Shown piece after piece: positions 17,681 through 27,512 of a DNA stretch of 55,405 nt. Location: contig JANYDB010000045.1 of the NCBI GenBank assembly GCA_025359985.1, positions 1 to 55,405 of the forward strand, in the 5' to 3' direction. Numbering within the stretch: position 1 is the first letter of the stretch; each line of letters begins with the position of its first letter. This DNA comes from Burkholderiales bacterium. Its GTDB lineage: Bacteria > Pseudomonadota > Gammaproteobacteria > Burkholderiales > Usitatibacteraceae. The notes under the pieces were generated by a model. The model was not told the DNA's origin. It did not search any database and saw only the letters and a program-made list of their open reading frames with translations. The translations under genes were made by a program, and so were the position numbers.

Positions 17681-20050
17681 CTAATAATAATAGCCAAAAA
17701 TGATCCCCATTTCATCTTCGCTCGTAAGCCCGAAGTTGACGGTGCGATTGGTCGTGTTGTTGTAGGTGATTTCGGAGGTCAACCCTTCACCGGCAACTAA
17801 TACAATCGGCTGCTCAAAGGTAATGATGGCTGGGTGTTCCCAATCCGTATTTTCGTACACCATCTGCCCATCTCTTGTTCCGCCTTTGATACGGATGACA
17901 AATCGTTCGCCCAGTTTGTGCATGTGCGACGTCAGCATTAACACGCGTGTGGTGACAGAGAAGGTGAATGTCTTTTTGTGGGTTGTGTGCTGCTGGGGCG
18001 GCAATGGAATATTTGTATTGCCAAGATTGAGTGTTTGCGCGACCTGCGTGACCTGTGCCGCATCGACCGTGTGCAAATTGGCAAACGCCTCGCCGGTGAT
18101 GTTAACGGCGCCCAGATTTACGTAATGCGCGTTGAGATCCAGCTTTGCGTTGGCCGGCAGTTGTAACGCAATGCCGGCGGGAAATGTGTAGCCACCCTCC
18201 GGTGTCATCGAGCCGGCAAAAAACGTGTGGTATCCCATCGCCAACGCATTCACAAAGTTCAGACTGTTATCAAGATTTCGGATGTCCCGAAGCAGATTGG
18301 GTGTCGGCATCAGCAACGCGGGCGTGTTGTCTTGAAAGGTGTACAAAAGAAAATGGTGACTGTTCGGGCGCATCCGTGTCTCGATCCGTGAGACGTATAT
18401 CGGCGCAGTATTTTTTAGTTCGCGCAGCACAAATAATTCACGCTCAAAGTTGGGCTGGACCTGGAACGGTTCAATCACCAATTGGAAACCGTTTGTCGGC
18501 GGTGGCAGAGGAACAAACGGTGCATAGCTCGGTAGTATTTTGTCATCGAGCAAAGAAGCATCAATGCTGTCACCGGTTTCAAGTGCGCCTTGTTCGATCC
18601 AGCGTTTGATAAATTCAATCTGTCCAATGCTGAGTGAAGTCGTGCCGAGCGGCATTGGGCTGCCAAAATGTTGCGGCTTGGTTGAATCCCACAGCAACAG
18701 CTTTTGATAAAACAGACTATTGTCGAGATTGCGTGGCTGCACCTGCTTCATGCCACGGGCAACGGCGACCGAATTTTTCACGGGCGCATCCACCAGGTTG
18801 GCATAGGCAACCGGCTGATCAAGCACCAAACCAGACTGGGTCGCAAACGGCTGCCCCGCACCATGGCAACTATTGCAGCTTGGTGCCAGAATCTTTTGTT
18901 GCAATCGTGTAAAGCTGGTCGCAACGGGTTCGACCATTTTGGTTACCCCTTGAAATGCCGCAAATCCTCCGGCACCAGAAGGCGCACTGCCGGCGTTATT
19001 GATCACACTCGGCATCGCACCATTACGATTCATTTGCCAGATTGTCAGGCTGCCATCAGTGCGCTGCCACACCAGATCAAAAACACCGTCGCCATTAAAG
19101 TCACCTGTTCCGAACAACTGCCAGCTTGGGTCACTCGTCGGCAGGTTGATGATGGTGGTTGGCAATGTGGTGGTGGTAGCCGTGCACGACGCGTCAGCAT
19201 CTTTTGGGTTACCGGTAAACGCGGGCAACACGATACCGGCGGCATTCAGCGACACCAGCGCCACTTGGCCGGTAGTGGCATGGCGGATCAACAAATCACC
19301 GCGACCGTTACCCGTGAAGTCCGCAAAAGCTTGGGCCACAAATCCTGCTGGAATCACGCCGCCGGAAAAATTGGCACAGGTACGCCCTGCTGTTGCTATC
19401 AACACACGAATATTATTATCCGGGCTGACGTAGACCATGTCCGCCGCGCCGTCACCATTTAAATCCGCGGCACCGAGTAACTTCCATGTCAGTGGCGCAC
19501 CGCCACGTTTGCGAACGGTGGGTGGGCCGCTTACATTGGTAAACCAGATATAGGAAACACCGGTGTCGCCCGGTCGCGCCGGGTCAAAACCAAGGTAGCG
19601 CCAGACCAGATCACCGCGACCATCCCCATCCAAATCGCCGACAGCTTGTACATCCCAGACCTGCTTGACAGATTGTAGCGCGCGCTCACCGGCTGGTTGA
19701 AAATCAATCCAGCTCTTGACGTCCCCGATTGCGCCCTGGTTAATGTTTTGAAAAGCGAGATCCGACTTGCCGTTACCATCAAAATCAGCTGCGCCGATCA
19801 GGCGAAAATTGATGCCGGGATCGGGCTGTGTTGTGAATTGAAATTGGCTACCAACCAATCGGCCAGCCAGTAACTGCGAAACGCCGGTATTGCCGGTTGA
19901 TCGAATCAACAACACGCTTTTATTGCTGCCATCAATATCGATGCCGCCGCGCTTTGAAAGCGGCAGGCTAGATTGCGCGTGAACCACCCCGACCGCGATA
20001 ACTGTTAAAACAGTCGCGGCCGCAAACAGAACTCGGTACATCGTGTGCAT
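17681..20050 (-). CDS. Secreted FG-GAP / cytochrome-like / copper monooxygenase fusion protein
   Basis: This 789-residue exported protein has three parts. After a signal peptide ending VVHAQ, five FG-GAP/VCBS calcium-loop repeats follow (DFDGNGKSD, DLDGDGRGD, DLNGDGAAD, DFTGNGRGD, DFNGDGVFD at about residues 89, 139, 196, 243 and 317). A CxxCH heme site (CNSCH, residues 392-396) is then followed by a PMPLG segment that may supply the Met ligand. The C-terminal 230 residues resemble peptidylglycine alpha-hydroxylating monooxygenase and keep all copper ligands: His565-His566, His642 (AHYVN), His709 and His711 (SHMHKLG) and Met781 (SEDEMG). A periplasmic or secreted redox enzyme is likely; the substrate is unknown. 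ATG 20050 was chosen over a GTG 49 codons upstream because it starts the signal peptide and has GAG nearby. Confidence 0.82.
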   Translation of the reverse strand: MHTMYRVLFAAATVLTVIAVGVVHAQSSLPLSKRGGIDIDGSNKSVLLIRSTGNTGVSQLLAGRLVGSQFQFTTQPDPGINFRLIGAADFDGNGKSDLAFQNINQGAIGDVKSWIDFQPAGERALQSVKQVWDVQAVGDLDGDGRGDLVWRYLGFDPARPGDTGVSYIWFTNVSGPPTVRKRGGAPLTWKLLGAADLNGDGAADMVYVSPDNNIRVLIATAGRTCANFSGGVIPAGFVAQAFADFTGNGRGDLLIRHATTGQVALVSLNAAGIVLPAFTGNPKDADASCTATTTTLPTTIINLPTSDPSWQLFGTGDFNGDGVFDLVWQRTDGSLTIWQMNRNGAMPSVINNAGSAPSGAGGFAAFQGVTKMVEPVATSFTRLQQKILAPSCNSCHGAGQPFATQSGLVLDQPVAYANLVDAPVKNSVAVARGMKQVQPRNLDNSLFYQKLLLWDSTKPQHFGSPMPLGTTSLSIGQIEFIKRWIEQGALETGDSIDASLLDDKILPSYAPFVPLPPPTNGFQLVIEPFQVQPNFERELFVLRELKNTAPIYVSRIETRMRPNSHHFLLYTFQDNTPALLMPTPNLLRDIRNLDNSLNFVNALAMGYHTFFAGSMTPEGGYTFPAGIALQLPANAKLDLNAHYVNLGAVNITGEAFANLHTVDAAQVTQVAQTLNLGNTNIPLPPQQHTTHKKTFTFSVTTRVLMLTSHMHKLGERFVIRIKGGTRDGQMVYENTDWEHPAIITFEQPIVLVAGEGLTSEITYNNTTNRTVNFGLTSEDEMGIIFGYYY

Positions 20051-20647
20051 AATTTTCTCACTGAGGCTCAATTGCCGTTTGTCAAAACACATTGGTATTA
20101 CCCCGATTATCAAAATGGTTCCAATCCCAGACAACATACCTGCGCCTGAAATTTCGTCGGCACATGCCGCAAGGTTCACGCTATCGGCAACCGGCACGTT
20201 TAATTTCCCGATTCTATCGCTTATAGCGCCGACTCGTAATAATAGAGGACGACCATGAAGTGAGCGAGGTTTGATTTAGCGGCCGCACAAATCAAAAGAT
20301 TATGCAGCCAATTGAACCTCTGTTTCGTTGAATTGTTTTGCCCCATCAGCGGGTGGCTGATTCAAGCGGCAGCGTGCATTTGCAAACCAGTTGGCAGCGC
20401 GTCAAAGGTGACCTTGCAGCAATTGGTGTCGCCAGCAGGTGAATATGATTGGTCATCCATACGTAAGCGAATGGCCAAACCAAAACGTCCAACCGATTCA
20501 ACCATGGCATTGCGAAAAAATTGAACCCCCGTGTCGAACAAACCGACTACAACTTACAGAACATGCGGCTGCGGCTGCAATATTCCGCATTTTGCCCAAT
20601 TTGTAACGTTCAAAAGCCAGCAACACTTAACTATTAGGAGAACCACC
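20051..20647. other. Spacer with transposase debris
   Basis: This 597-base stretch lies between two genes for secreted proteins that diverge. Apart from the RAYT remnant (20409-20520) and the ribosome binding site AGGAG just before 20648, nothing was recognised. Confidence 0.5.
20409..20520 (-). pseudogene. Remnant of a Y1 (RAYT/IS200-like) transposase
   Basis: Two adjacent minus-strand pieces read FFRNAMVESVGRFGLAI (20470-20520) and, one frame over, AYVWMTNHIHLLATPIAARS (20409-20468). The second contains the His-hydrophobic-His metal-binding motif of Y1 transposases (consensus AYVLMPNHVHLL). The two join properly if two bases are missing at 20469. No start, no tyrosine helix and no remaining C-terminal half were found, so it is a dead fragment. 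RAYT enzymes are associated with dispersed palindromic REP repeats, which may be relevant to the 66-bp repeats here. Confidence 0.75.
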
Positions 20648-21163
20648 ATGCGTCTTATCAAATCCTTGACCGGCATCGCAATTGCCTTAGCATCCGTATT
20701 GGCAGCAGCACCCAGTATTAGTTTCGCGGAGCCGCCACCGCCGAATAGCAGGATGCCTATTGGCTCGCAATTAAATCAGGCCGTGTCGATCTCAGCCAAG
20801 GTAAAGCTGACCAGTTTGACCTTGAAGGAAACCAACATCCCGTGGATGAATCCAGTCTCCATTAATTTCAGCTTGGATTCCAGCAAGCCGGTTCATAAAT
20901 GTCGTTTGGAATATGAGATTCATACGAACGATGCGGGTAAGCCACCTGTTCAACTATGGCCCACGCTAGATTTTGCTCCAGCGAACAACTATGACGTGTC
21001 ATTGCCCTTGCAGGCGCAGCAATTTCTGATAGGCACTCTGGAAATCAACGGCATACAAGTCAAAAGCGGCTCATTTCGTTTCACCGTTCGCGCCAAAAAT
21101 ACACCAACCAACACTTGTGTTGGGGAAGTTCACACCGATTTTGTGTTCTTGCCGAAACCCTAA
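20648..21163 (+). CDS. Secreted protein of unknown function, 171 residues
   Basis: ATG 20648 has AGGAGA seven bases upstream and starts a clear signal peptide (MRLIKSLTGIAIALASVLAA, ending ISFA before EPPPPNSR). The mature part is rich in beta-type sequence and has two cysteines (HKCRLEY and TNTCVGE) that could form a disulfide. I do not recognise the family. An open frame continues 39 codons further upstream but lacks a ribosome binding site. The gene sits between transposase debris on both sides, so it may have been acquired. Confidence 0.75.
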   Translation: MRLIKSLTGIAIALASVLAAAPSISFAEPPPPNSRMPIGSQLNQAVSISAKVKLTSLTLKETNIPWMNPVSINFSLDSSKPVHKCRLEYEIHTNDAGKPPVQLWPTLDFAPANNYDVSLPLQAQQFLIGTLEINGIQVKSGSFRFTVRAKNTPTNTCVGEVHTDFVFLPKP

Positions 21164-21396
21164 CAGCAACCATTTCTCTAGTCGTTCATGATTTGGCAAC
21201 GCCACGGGCGAAATTTTCTTCCATCGTTGTTATGTCAGCATTATGGTAGTTTGCAAAACGTCGCAAGCCCAACGTTTGCGGCGTTTTTATTGCGCCATGC
21301 TCAGGCATTGCGGTTTCCTGTTGTCCATACGTCCGAATCAAAGGGGTGCGTGAATTGTTTTTAGAAATAACGTAACCCTTTTTATTCAGCGCAAGG

Positions 21397-21513
21397 TTAG
21401 GCCTCGCTTGAACCATGCTCACGCCACTTCCAGACGGCGCCGTCTTCGGGGTGGGTAATCTCGCCATCGAGATGAAAGCCGATGTTGCGGAGTAGGAGTT
21501 GGATGAGCCCACT
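21397..21513 (-). pseudogene. C-terminal scrap of an unidentified gene
   Basis: Between a stop at 21514 and a TAA at 21397 the minus strand reads 38 residues, including LLRNIGFHLDGEITHPEDG and AVWKWREHG. The segment looks protein-like, with a natural amino-acid mix and a sensible ending, but has no start codon. It is probably the tail of a lost gene; I cannot assign a family. Confidence 0.4.
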
Positions 21514-21533
21514 TCAGGTGTTTGCGCCGATCG

Positions 21534-21630
21534 AATATTGACCCACGGGGGTGCGGCGTAAAACTTGGACTACTTGGAGGTAGTTCATGTATTCATACGA
21601 AGATCGAATTCGGCCGTAAACTTACATTCG
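21534..21630 (+). mobile_element. IS3-family left-end remnant (orfA start)
   Basis: TTGGAGG precedes an ATG at 21587 that reads MYSYEDRIR, the usual N-terminus of an IS3/IS150-group orfA (MYSYEDRIRAVKLYIKLG). After nine codons small deletions break the frame: CGG-CCG-TAA stands where a frame for AVKLYI is expected. The upstream bases TTGACCCACGGGGGTGC are a likely terminal inverted repeat. No orfB or right end was found. Confidence 0.65.
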
Positions 21631-21762
21631 TTTTCCATTTCTTCAAACACCTTGTGCCCCCGACGCGCATCCAACGAACTGGGGTTTTTCAGAGAGAAGA
21701 ATGATTAGCCGCGGTGACGCACATCTCGCTCTAGAGAGTGCATAACTAAATTTCACTTAAGC

Positions 21763-21829
21763 ATAGATCGCCATTCGGTGGTATTTTCCAGCCTGTTCGG
21801 CGCTAAACACCGCGCCAGTTCTGGTGTTT
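21763..21829 (+). repeat. 66-bp palindromic repeat, copy H
   Basis: The right arm GGCGCTAAACACCG...CTGGTGTTT matches copy B (GGCTTGAAACACCC...CTAGTGTTT) with one inserted base. The left arm ATTCGGTGGTATTTTCCA follows copy A. It lies just downstream of the 210-residue secreted protein gene (minus strand). Confidence 0.45.
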
Positions 21830-21946
21830 TAAATTCCATTGACCACAATGCAGAAAGCCGAGCGAAGCAGCAGAGATTGCATTCCCCTCACACTGGCTTC
21901 TGCAAATAATGCTTGCATGAATTACGCAAGGGTTGAATGAATATAA

Positions 21947-22579
21947 CTATTTTTTAGTAAACGTAAACGATGAGTCTGATAAATAAACGGCTTTGTGGAC
22001 ATCGTCTTTTTTCAGCGCATAACGATCACCCTGATCCTGCACTGAAATACCTTCGCGCATAAATTTGGTTTTACCCACCACCAGCTTTATCTTGTGCTCA
22101 CCTGCACTCAATTCATTCCATATATCGGCCTTAAAATCGGGCGAATAATCTTTGGTGTTGTAGACATAAATCAGCGTCTGGTCACGATCGGCAGGCACGT
22201 CTTTATTGGTGAAGGCCAGGCGTTTTTGGTGTTCACCGTCAACCCATAGGTCAATAAAACCTTCTTCTTCACCTTGAAGCTGGCCCATTTTTCCGGGGAA
22301 ATAGGCACGCGCGTAAATGCTGTCGCCATCGGTGAAAGTAGTTTTAAGTGCGGCCTTGCTCTCTTCGCCTTTTTTAATATTGGTGGTTGCGAACACGATA
22401 TTGCCCGAACCATCTTTATTGAGTTTCAGATATTTTGACGCTTGGGCAGTAGCCATCCCGGACATCAACAGGGTAACGGCAGCAGCAGCAAAAACACTAG
22501 CGGCACCATCCATGATGCGCCGCAATGATATGCGCGGCGTAACGGATAAATGTGACTTTAATGAGCGCAGTGACTTCAT
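21947..22579 (-). CDS. Secreted or membrane-anchored protein of unknown function
   Basis: This 210-residue product has a basic N-terminus and one hydrophobic segment ending SGMATAQA at about residues 27-47, then a mature part that reads as beta-rich (YLKLNKDGSGNIVFATTNIK, ARAYFPGKMGQLQGEEEG, DLWVDGEHQKRLAF, AGEHKIKLVVGKTKF). No cysteines are present. I do not recognise the family. The start at 22579 gives an unusually long basic n-region; an ATG at residue 23 (MDGAASVF) is an alternative. It stands alone, divergent from nothing obvious. Confidence 0.7.
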   Translation of the reverse strand: MKSLRSLKSHLSVTPRISLRRIMDGAASVFAAAAVTLLMSGMATAQASKYLKLNKDGSGNIVFATTNIKKGEESKAALKTTFTDGDSIYARAYFPGKMGQLQGEEEGFIDLWVDGEHQKRLAFTNKDVPADRDQTLIYVYNTKDYSPDFKADIWNELSAGEHKIKLVVGKTKFMREGISVQDQGDRYALKKDDVHKAVYLSDSSFTFTKK

Positions 22580-22853
22580 GGCCCCCCCTTGTTAAAAAAA
22601 TCGAATTTTTAGTATAGCCGCAAGCACCTTATCCTGATAACTTCTGATTGAGTGATGGGGTCGCTAATAATTTTCGCACGCAAGGTTAATGACTCAAACA
22701 TCTCAACTTCCCCGCCGAAAGCGCTTCAACCCATTTTTGTAAGATGGTTAGCAAGTTAGTAAAGCCGATGGGAAGAGAACAACCATTATGAAAAATTAAC
22801 GCAGTGTCGCGTGAAGTTGCGCGACGCGCTACGAGTTACCCCATGCGTTACGA

Positions 22854-23999
22854 TTAAACGGGCACAAATTTAGGCAGCGTAACGGTAAAAATGGTTCCCA
22901 ACTCCTTACTCGATTCCGCGACAATAGTGCCTCCGTGTGCAAGGGTGATTTCGCGCGCGATGAACAGCCCCAGGCCAGAACGGCCGGGCATCGGACCACT
23001 CCCGGTGACTACATTCGTTAGCTGTACCAGTGGGTCAAAAATGGCCTGCAGTTTGTGGGCAGGGATAATCGATCCAAAATTGCCCACGCTAACGATGATT
23101 GAATCAGGCTCAATTCTCGCCGTCAGCGTGATGTTACGTTCAGCCGAGCCATGGTGGAATGCATTGTCGAGAAGATTCGCAAAAACTTGTTGGAGACGAT
23201 CTCCGTCAAAATCTCCCTCAAAATTATCTCCATCTCCCGCTATTTTTAACTCAAATACGCATTCGGGATGTGCCGCTACCGCACCGTCCAGGGCGGCTTT
23301 ACAGACTTTCATCGCGTCTGCACGGCGACGATTTATCCGCATTTCGCCGCCTAACTGGGTTCGGCCATATTCCAGTAAATCATTCACCATCGCAGTCATG
23401 CTGCTAGCACTCGCCACAATTCGCGCACCCGCCGATTGAGTGTCTGCAGTTCCGACAGTAATTTTTTTCAAATATTGGCCGGCTATAGAAATAGCCCCCA
23501 ATGGGCTTCTTAGATCGTGCCCCAAAATAGCCAGAAAAGTATCCCGCGTTTGCTCCGTTCTTTCTGTGAACGTCTCGATCGATTGGGCTAACGCTTGGTC
23601 GAGGGCTTCATTAAAACGAATCATGTCATAGGCAACATCCGGCGAAACGCTGGTAATTTGTTTCAGCCATAATCGAAGTATGGTGGCACGCAATGCACGA
23701 TATTCTGCAGCTACCTGTCCTAGGGTAAAGCCAATATATTGCCGCAGCGTTCCATGGATGGCCGCCGCGCTATTGCCATCATCGGCAATGGCATCAATTC
23801 CCTTTGATTTATCAGCTTGCTGCTTGGCTGTTTGTGGAATCTCGATGTCCGCCGAGAGTTCTTCTAAAATTTGCGCTGCATGATCTCTCAAAGCAAGCAT
23901 TGACTTTCCGGTACTCGCCGGAAAAAGAGTGCGTGCAAACGCATCCCATTCTTTTAAAATTTCGCTACGGTTAGCAATAATAAAAGCAGACAACTTCAT
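22854..23999 (-). CDS. Soluble sensor histidine kinase with RsbRD-type N-terminus
   Basis: This 381-residue kinase has no membrane segment. Residues 1-150 resemble the RsbRD N-terminal helical domain (IIANRSEILKEWDAFARTL, then ALRDHAAQILEEL). The HisKA H-box is LGHDLRSPLGAI with phospho-acceptor His161. The HATPase has an N-box QVFANLLDNAFHHG (Asn279), a G1 VSVGNFGSI variant and G2 GRSGLGLFIARE. No response regulator gene is adjacent. The N-box and G-boxes are intact, so autophosphorylation is expected. The signal is unknown; RsbR-type domains usually mediate protein contacts or small-molecule sensing. Confidence 0.88.
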   Translation of the reverse strand: MKLSAFIIANRSEILKEWDAFARTLFPASTGKSMLALRDHAAQILEELSADIEIPQTAKQQADKSKGIDAIADDGNSAAAIHGTLRQYIGFTLGQVAAEYRALRATILRLWLKQITSVSPDVAYDMIRFNEALDQALAQSIETFTERTEQTRDTFLAILGHDLRSPLGAISIAGQYLKKITVGTADTQSAGARIVASASSMTAMVNDLLEYGRTQLGGEMRINRRRADAMKVCKAALDGAVAAHPECVFELKIAGDGDNFEGDFDGDRLQQVFANLLDNAFHHGSAERNITLTARIEPDSIIVSVGNFGSIIPAHKLQAIFDPLVQLTNVVTGSGPMPGRSGLGLFIAREITLAHGGTIVAESSKELGTIFTVTLPKFVPV

Positions 24000-24173
24000 G
24001 GTGGAAGCTCCGGATAGGATGGCGGTTACGATGGCAATTGCATTAACAAACCCCTATTTTAACGCAGCTACGGTTCATAGTTTTAATCTTTGTCTGCAAA
24101 GATCAATTTGGACGATGGCATGAATTGATCGCAAGTGAGTATCGAAAATAATTAATAATTGACGTTAGCCACC

Positions 24174-25739
24174 TCAAACCGGAATCCACAGCGGCGGTAA
24201 CGCAGGCAAGCTGCGCAAAATCTGCGCCAATGAACCATCCCGCACCAGCGTTGTTGCCACCTCAATATCGGGTGCCAGATAACGATCCTGCGGCATAGCC
24301 GGGCACTGGGCGCGTAGCAACGCGTGCGCCGATTCGAGGGCGATTGAGGTATGCAGCGGACGTAAAAATTCTATGCCCTGCGCTGCTACGAGCAGCTCTA
24401 TGCCGATAATGTAGGCCGTGTTGGCAATCATCGGCTGCAGGCGTCGTGCGGCGAAGGTGGCCATGGATACATGGTCTTCCTGATTAGCGCTGGTCGGCAA
24501 ACTATCCACACTGGCAGGATGCGCTAGAGATTTATTTTCGGACGCGAGCGATGCGGCCGTCACATGCGCGATCATGAAACCGCTGTTGAGTCCGGCATCG
24601 GCGGTGAGGAATGGCGGCAATCGCGAGACGCTGCTGTCAATCAACATCGCGATACGACGCTCCGCAATCGCGCCGACTTCGGCAATCGCCAGCGCCATCG
24701 CGTCCGCCACCAACGCGACCGGCTCCGCATGAAAATTGCCCCCGGAAATCAACATCCCGTCTTCGACAAACACCAGCGGGTTGTCCGTGACCGCGTTGGC
24801 CTCACGCAGCAACACGAGTGCGGCATGGCGCAATTGATCGAGGCAGGCACCGACCACTTGCGGCTGGCAGCGCAGGCAATACGGATCTTGCACGCGATCA
24901 TCACCATCAAGATGTGAATGGCGAATGGCGCTGCCATCGAGCAGCGCACGATAATATTTTGCAACATCAATTTGCCCCGGCTGCCCGCGCAGCGCGTGTA
25001 TGCGCGGATCGAACGGGCCATCACTGCCGCGCGCCGCATCTACCGTGAGCGCGCCAACGACGAGAGCCGCTTCCAGCACCGGCTCAAATTCAAACAACGC
25101 ATGCAACGCAAGCGCAGTCGAGGTCTGGGTGCCGTTGATCAGCGCCAGCCCCTCTTTCGCACCGAGCTTGAGCGGGGCAATCCCCGCTTTGAGCAGTAGC
25201 GGGGCGGCAGGCTGACGCAACCCATCGACCAGCATTTCACCCTCACCCATCAACGCCAGCGTCATGTGCGCAAGCGGCGCTAAATCACCCGATGCACCGA
25301 CCGAACCTTGCGAAGGAATGTAAGGCACTAACCCCGCGTTATGCACCGCGATCAGGGTTTCAATAATTCCCACGCGCACACCAGAATAGCCACGGGCAAG
25401 GCTAGCGGCTTTAAGTGCCAGCATAAGTCGCACCACCGCTGGTGCCAGTGGTTCACCTACGCCAACACTATGCGAGCGGATTAAATTGACTTGCAGAATA
25501 TCAAGTTGCGCCTGACTGATGCGCTGATGGGCGAGCTTGCCAAAGCCGGTATTGACGCCATACACCGGCTCATCGCTTTGAGCGGCACGCTGCACAACAC
25601 TGGCACTGGCGCGCACCGCGTTCCATGCGGATGCATCAATAGACAGCGGCTGGCAATCGGCGTGAATGGCTTGCAATTCATCGAGATTGAAATGACCCGG
25701 CTTTACGCTCAATGTGGTCAAGGTAGTAAGCATTTTCAT
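24174..25739 (-). CDS. hutH: Histidine ammonia-lyase HutH
   Basis: This 521-residue enzyme deaminates L-histidine to urocanate and ammonia, the first step of the Hut pathway. The self-cyclising MIO triad Ala149-Ser150-Gly151 lies in [25 protein letters not shown] and [18 protein letters not shown] are further active-site signatures. The start overlaps the hutU stop (ATGA, 25736-25739), so the two genes are translationally coupled in the leftward hutUH operon. The length is typical. Confidence 0.96.
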   Translation of the reverse strand: MKMLTTLTTLSVKPGHFNLDELQAIHADCQPLSIDASAWNAVRASASVVQRAAQSDEPVYGVNTGFGKLAHQRISQAQLDILQVNLIRSHSVGVGEPLAPAVVRLMLALKAASLARGYSGVRVGIIETLIAVHNAGLVPYIPSQGSVGASGDLAPLAHMTLALMGEGEMLVDGLRQPAAPLLLKAGIAPLKLGAKEGLALINGTQTSTALALHALFEFEPVLEAALVVGALTVDAARGSDGPFDPRIHALRGQPGQIDVAKYYRALLDGSAIRHSHLDGDDRVQDPYCLRCQPQVVGACLDQLRHAALVLLREANAVTDNPLVFVEDGMLISGGNFHAEPVALVADAMALAIAEVGAIAERRIAMLIDSSVSRLPPFLTADAGLNSGFMIAHVTAASLASENKSLAHPASVDSLPTSANQEDHVSMATFAARRLQPMIANTAYIIGIELLVAAQGIEFLRPLHTSIALESAHALLRAQCPAMPQDRYLAPDIEVATTLVRDGSLAQILRSLPALPPLWIPV

Positions 25740-27439
25740 ATGGACAACATCGGCATATTGAGGCCCTGCTCGCGTGCACAGTCAATCGCGCCTTCGTAAC
25801 CGGCATCAGCATGCCGCATCACACCGGTCGCCGGATCGTTCCACAGCACCCGCTCAATGCGCTTCGCGGCTTCATCTGTACCGTCACACACGATCACCAC
25901 ACCGGCGTGTTGCGAGTAGCCCATGCCGACGCCGCCGCCGTGATGGAGCGAGACCCAAGTGGCGCCTCCGGCCGTATTGAGCAGCGCATTCAATAACGGC
26001 CAGTCGGACACCGCATCGCTTCCATCACGCATCGCCTCGGTCTCGCGATTGGGGCTCGCGACCGAGCCGGCATCGAGATGGTCGCGACCAATTACGATCG
26101 GAGCTTTTAATTCACCCCTTTTTACCATGTCATTAAACGCCAAACCGGCGCGATGCCGGTCACCCAGGCCAATCCAGCAAATCCGCGCTGGCAATCCTTG
26201 AAATGCAATACGTTCACTGGCCATATCGAGCCAGCGATGCAAATCTTTATCATCAGGAAAAAGCGTTTTCATTTTTGCGTCGGTCTTACGAATATCATCC
26301 GCGTCGCCCGACAACGCGACCCAGCGGAATGGGCCTTTACCGCGACAGAACAAGGGTCGAATATACGCAGGGACAAAGCCAGGCACATCAAACGCATTTT
26401 TCACACCCTGATCAAAAGCGACCTGCCGAATATTGTTGCCGTAATCTGTTGTGGGCACGCCCATCGTTTGAAAATCGAGCAGCGCCTGTACATGCACCGC
26501 ACAGCTTTTCGCCGCCGCAATTCGTAGCTCGGCATGTTGGGTGGCATCGTTTTGTGCAGCACGCCATTGCGCATTTGTCCAGCCAGCGGGCAGATAGCCA
26601 TTCACCAAATCATGTGCGGAGGTTTGATCAGTAACCAGATCGGGGCGCATGCCACCCAATTTGGCACGCCGAACCAGCTCTGGCAAAATTTCTGCGGCGT
26701 TGCCGAGCAGGCCAATTGAAATGGCTTTTTTCTCATGGATATATACGGCTATACGTGCCAGCGCATCCTCCAAATTATCCGCCTGTTCATCCAGATAGCG
26801 CGTCTTGATGCGTGCATCAATGCGCGATTGCTGACATTCAATATTGAGCGATGACGCGCCCGCAAAGCTGGCCGCCAGTGGCTGCGCACCACCCATGCCG
26901 CCCAAACCTGCAGTCAGAAACCAGCGACCGCTCAAGTCGCCCCCATAATGCTGGCGACCGGCTTCGACAAAGGTTTCATAAGTGCCCTGCACAATGCCCT
27001 GGGTACCAATATAAATCCATGAGCCGGCCGTCATCTGGCCGTACATCATCAACCCCTTGCGATCCAGCTCATCGAAATGTTCCCACGTCGCCCATTTCGG
27101 CACCAGATTCGAATTTGCGATCAGCACACGCGGCGCATCGGCGTGGGTGCGAAACACGCCCACCGGCTTGCCCGATTGAATCAATAGGGTCTCATCAGCT
27201 TTCAATACCCGCAGCGCGACCAAAATAGCTTCATAGCATTCCCAATTACGCGCCGCCTTGCCGATACCGCCATACACCACGAGTGCATCCGGGTTTTCGG
27301 CCACCTCAGGGTCAAGATTATTTTGCAGCATGCGATAAGCCGCTTCGATCAGCCAGTTGTGGCAGACGATCTCGGTGCCACGAGGCGCGCGGACCCGATG
27401 AGGAGCGGCCGCTTTTTTGCTGATGGATAAATCATTCAT
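25736..27439 (-). CDS. hutU: Urocanate hydratase HutU
   Basis: This 567-residue NAD-dependent enzyme converts urocanate to 4-imidazolone-5-propionate. Family features include [20 protein letters not shown] near the N-terminus, [13 protein letters not shown] (dinucleotide loop), [14 protein letters not shown], and [15 protein letters not shown] near the active-site Cys (ARIC). AGAGG in the bases before ATG 27439 serves as ribosome binding site. It is the first gene of hutUH and starts 74 bases from the HutC-type operator. Confidence 0.96.
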   Translation of the reverse strand: MNDLSISKKAAAPHRVRAPRGTEIVCHNWLIEAAYRMLQNNLDPEVAENPDALVVYGGIGKAARNWECYEAILVALRVLKADETLLIQSGKPVGVFRTHADAPRVLIANSNLVPKWATWEHFDELDRKGLMMYGQMTAGSWIYIGTQGIVQGTYETFVEAGRQHYGGDLSGRWFLTAGLGGMGGAQPLAASFAGASSLNIECQQSRIDARIKTRYLDEQADNLEDALARIAVYIHEKKAISIGLLGNAAEILPELVRRAKLGGMRPDLVTDQTSAHDLVNGYLPAGWTNAQWRAAQNDATQHAELRIAAAKSCAVHVQALLDFQTMGVPTTDYGNNIRQVAFDQGVKNAFDVPGFVPAYIRPLFCRGKGPFRWVALSGDADDIRKTDAKMKTLFPDDKDLHRWLDMASERIAFQGLPARICWIGLGDRHRAGLAFNDMVKRGELKAPIVIGRDHLDAGSVASPNRETEAMRDGSDAVSDWPLLNALLNTAGGATWVSLHHGGGVGMGYSQHAGVVIVCDGTDEAAKRIERVLWNDPATGVMRHADAGYEGAIDCAREQGLNMPMLSI

Positions 27440-27512
27440 GGGGGACCTCTGGTGTTTACATCAACGGGTGCGGGTCAGCGTTTAAATTTAATCTACACAA
27501 TGCAGAAATCCT

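Larger units (their letters stand above)
21164..21946. other. Degenerate spacer with gene and IS fragments
   Basis: This 783-base stretch has no intact gene. It holds an unidentified minus-strand gene end (21397-21513), the start of an IS3-type orfA (21587-21625) and repeat copy H (21763-21829). The longest open frames across it are low-complexity and have no ribosome binding site. Confidence 0.6.

Noticed and set aside
18704-19462. 252-codon plus-strand frame opposite the copper-oxygenase fusion gene
   Set aside because: It is the complement of strongly coding sequence with clear domains on the other strand; its own translation has no motif.
22690-22760. Possible further repeat copy (CCCGCCGAAAGCGC...ATTTTTG)
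   Set aside because: Similarity is limited to short GC blocks and the alignment needs gaps.
26153-26634. Long plus-strand frames opposite hutU
   Set aside because: They are shadows of hutU, whose identity is certain.
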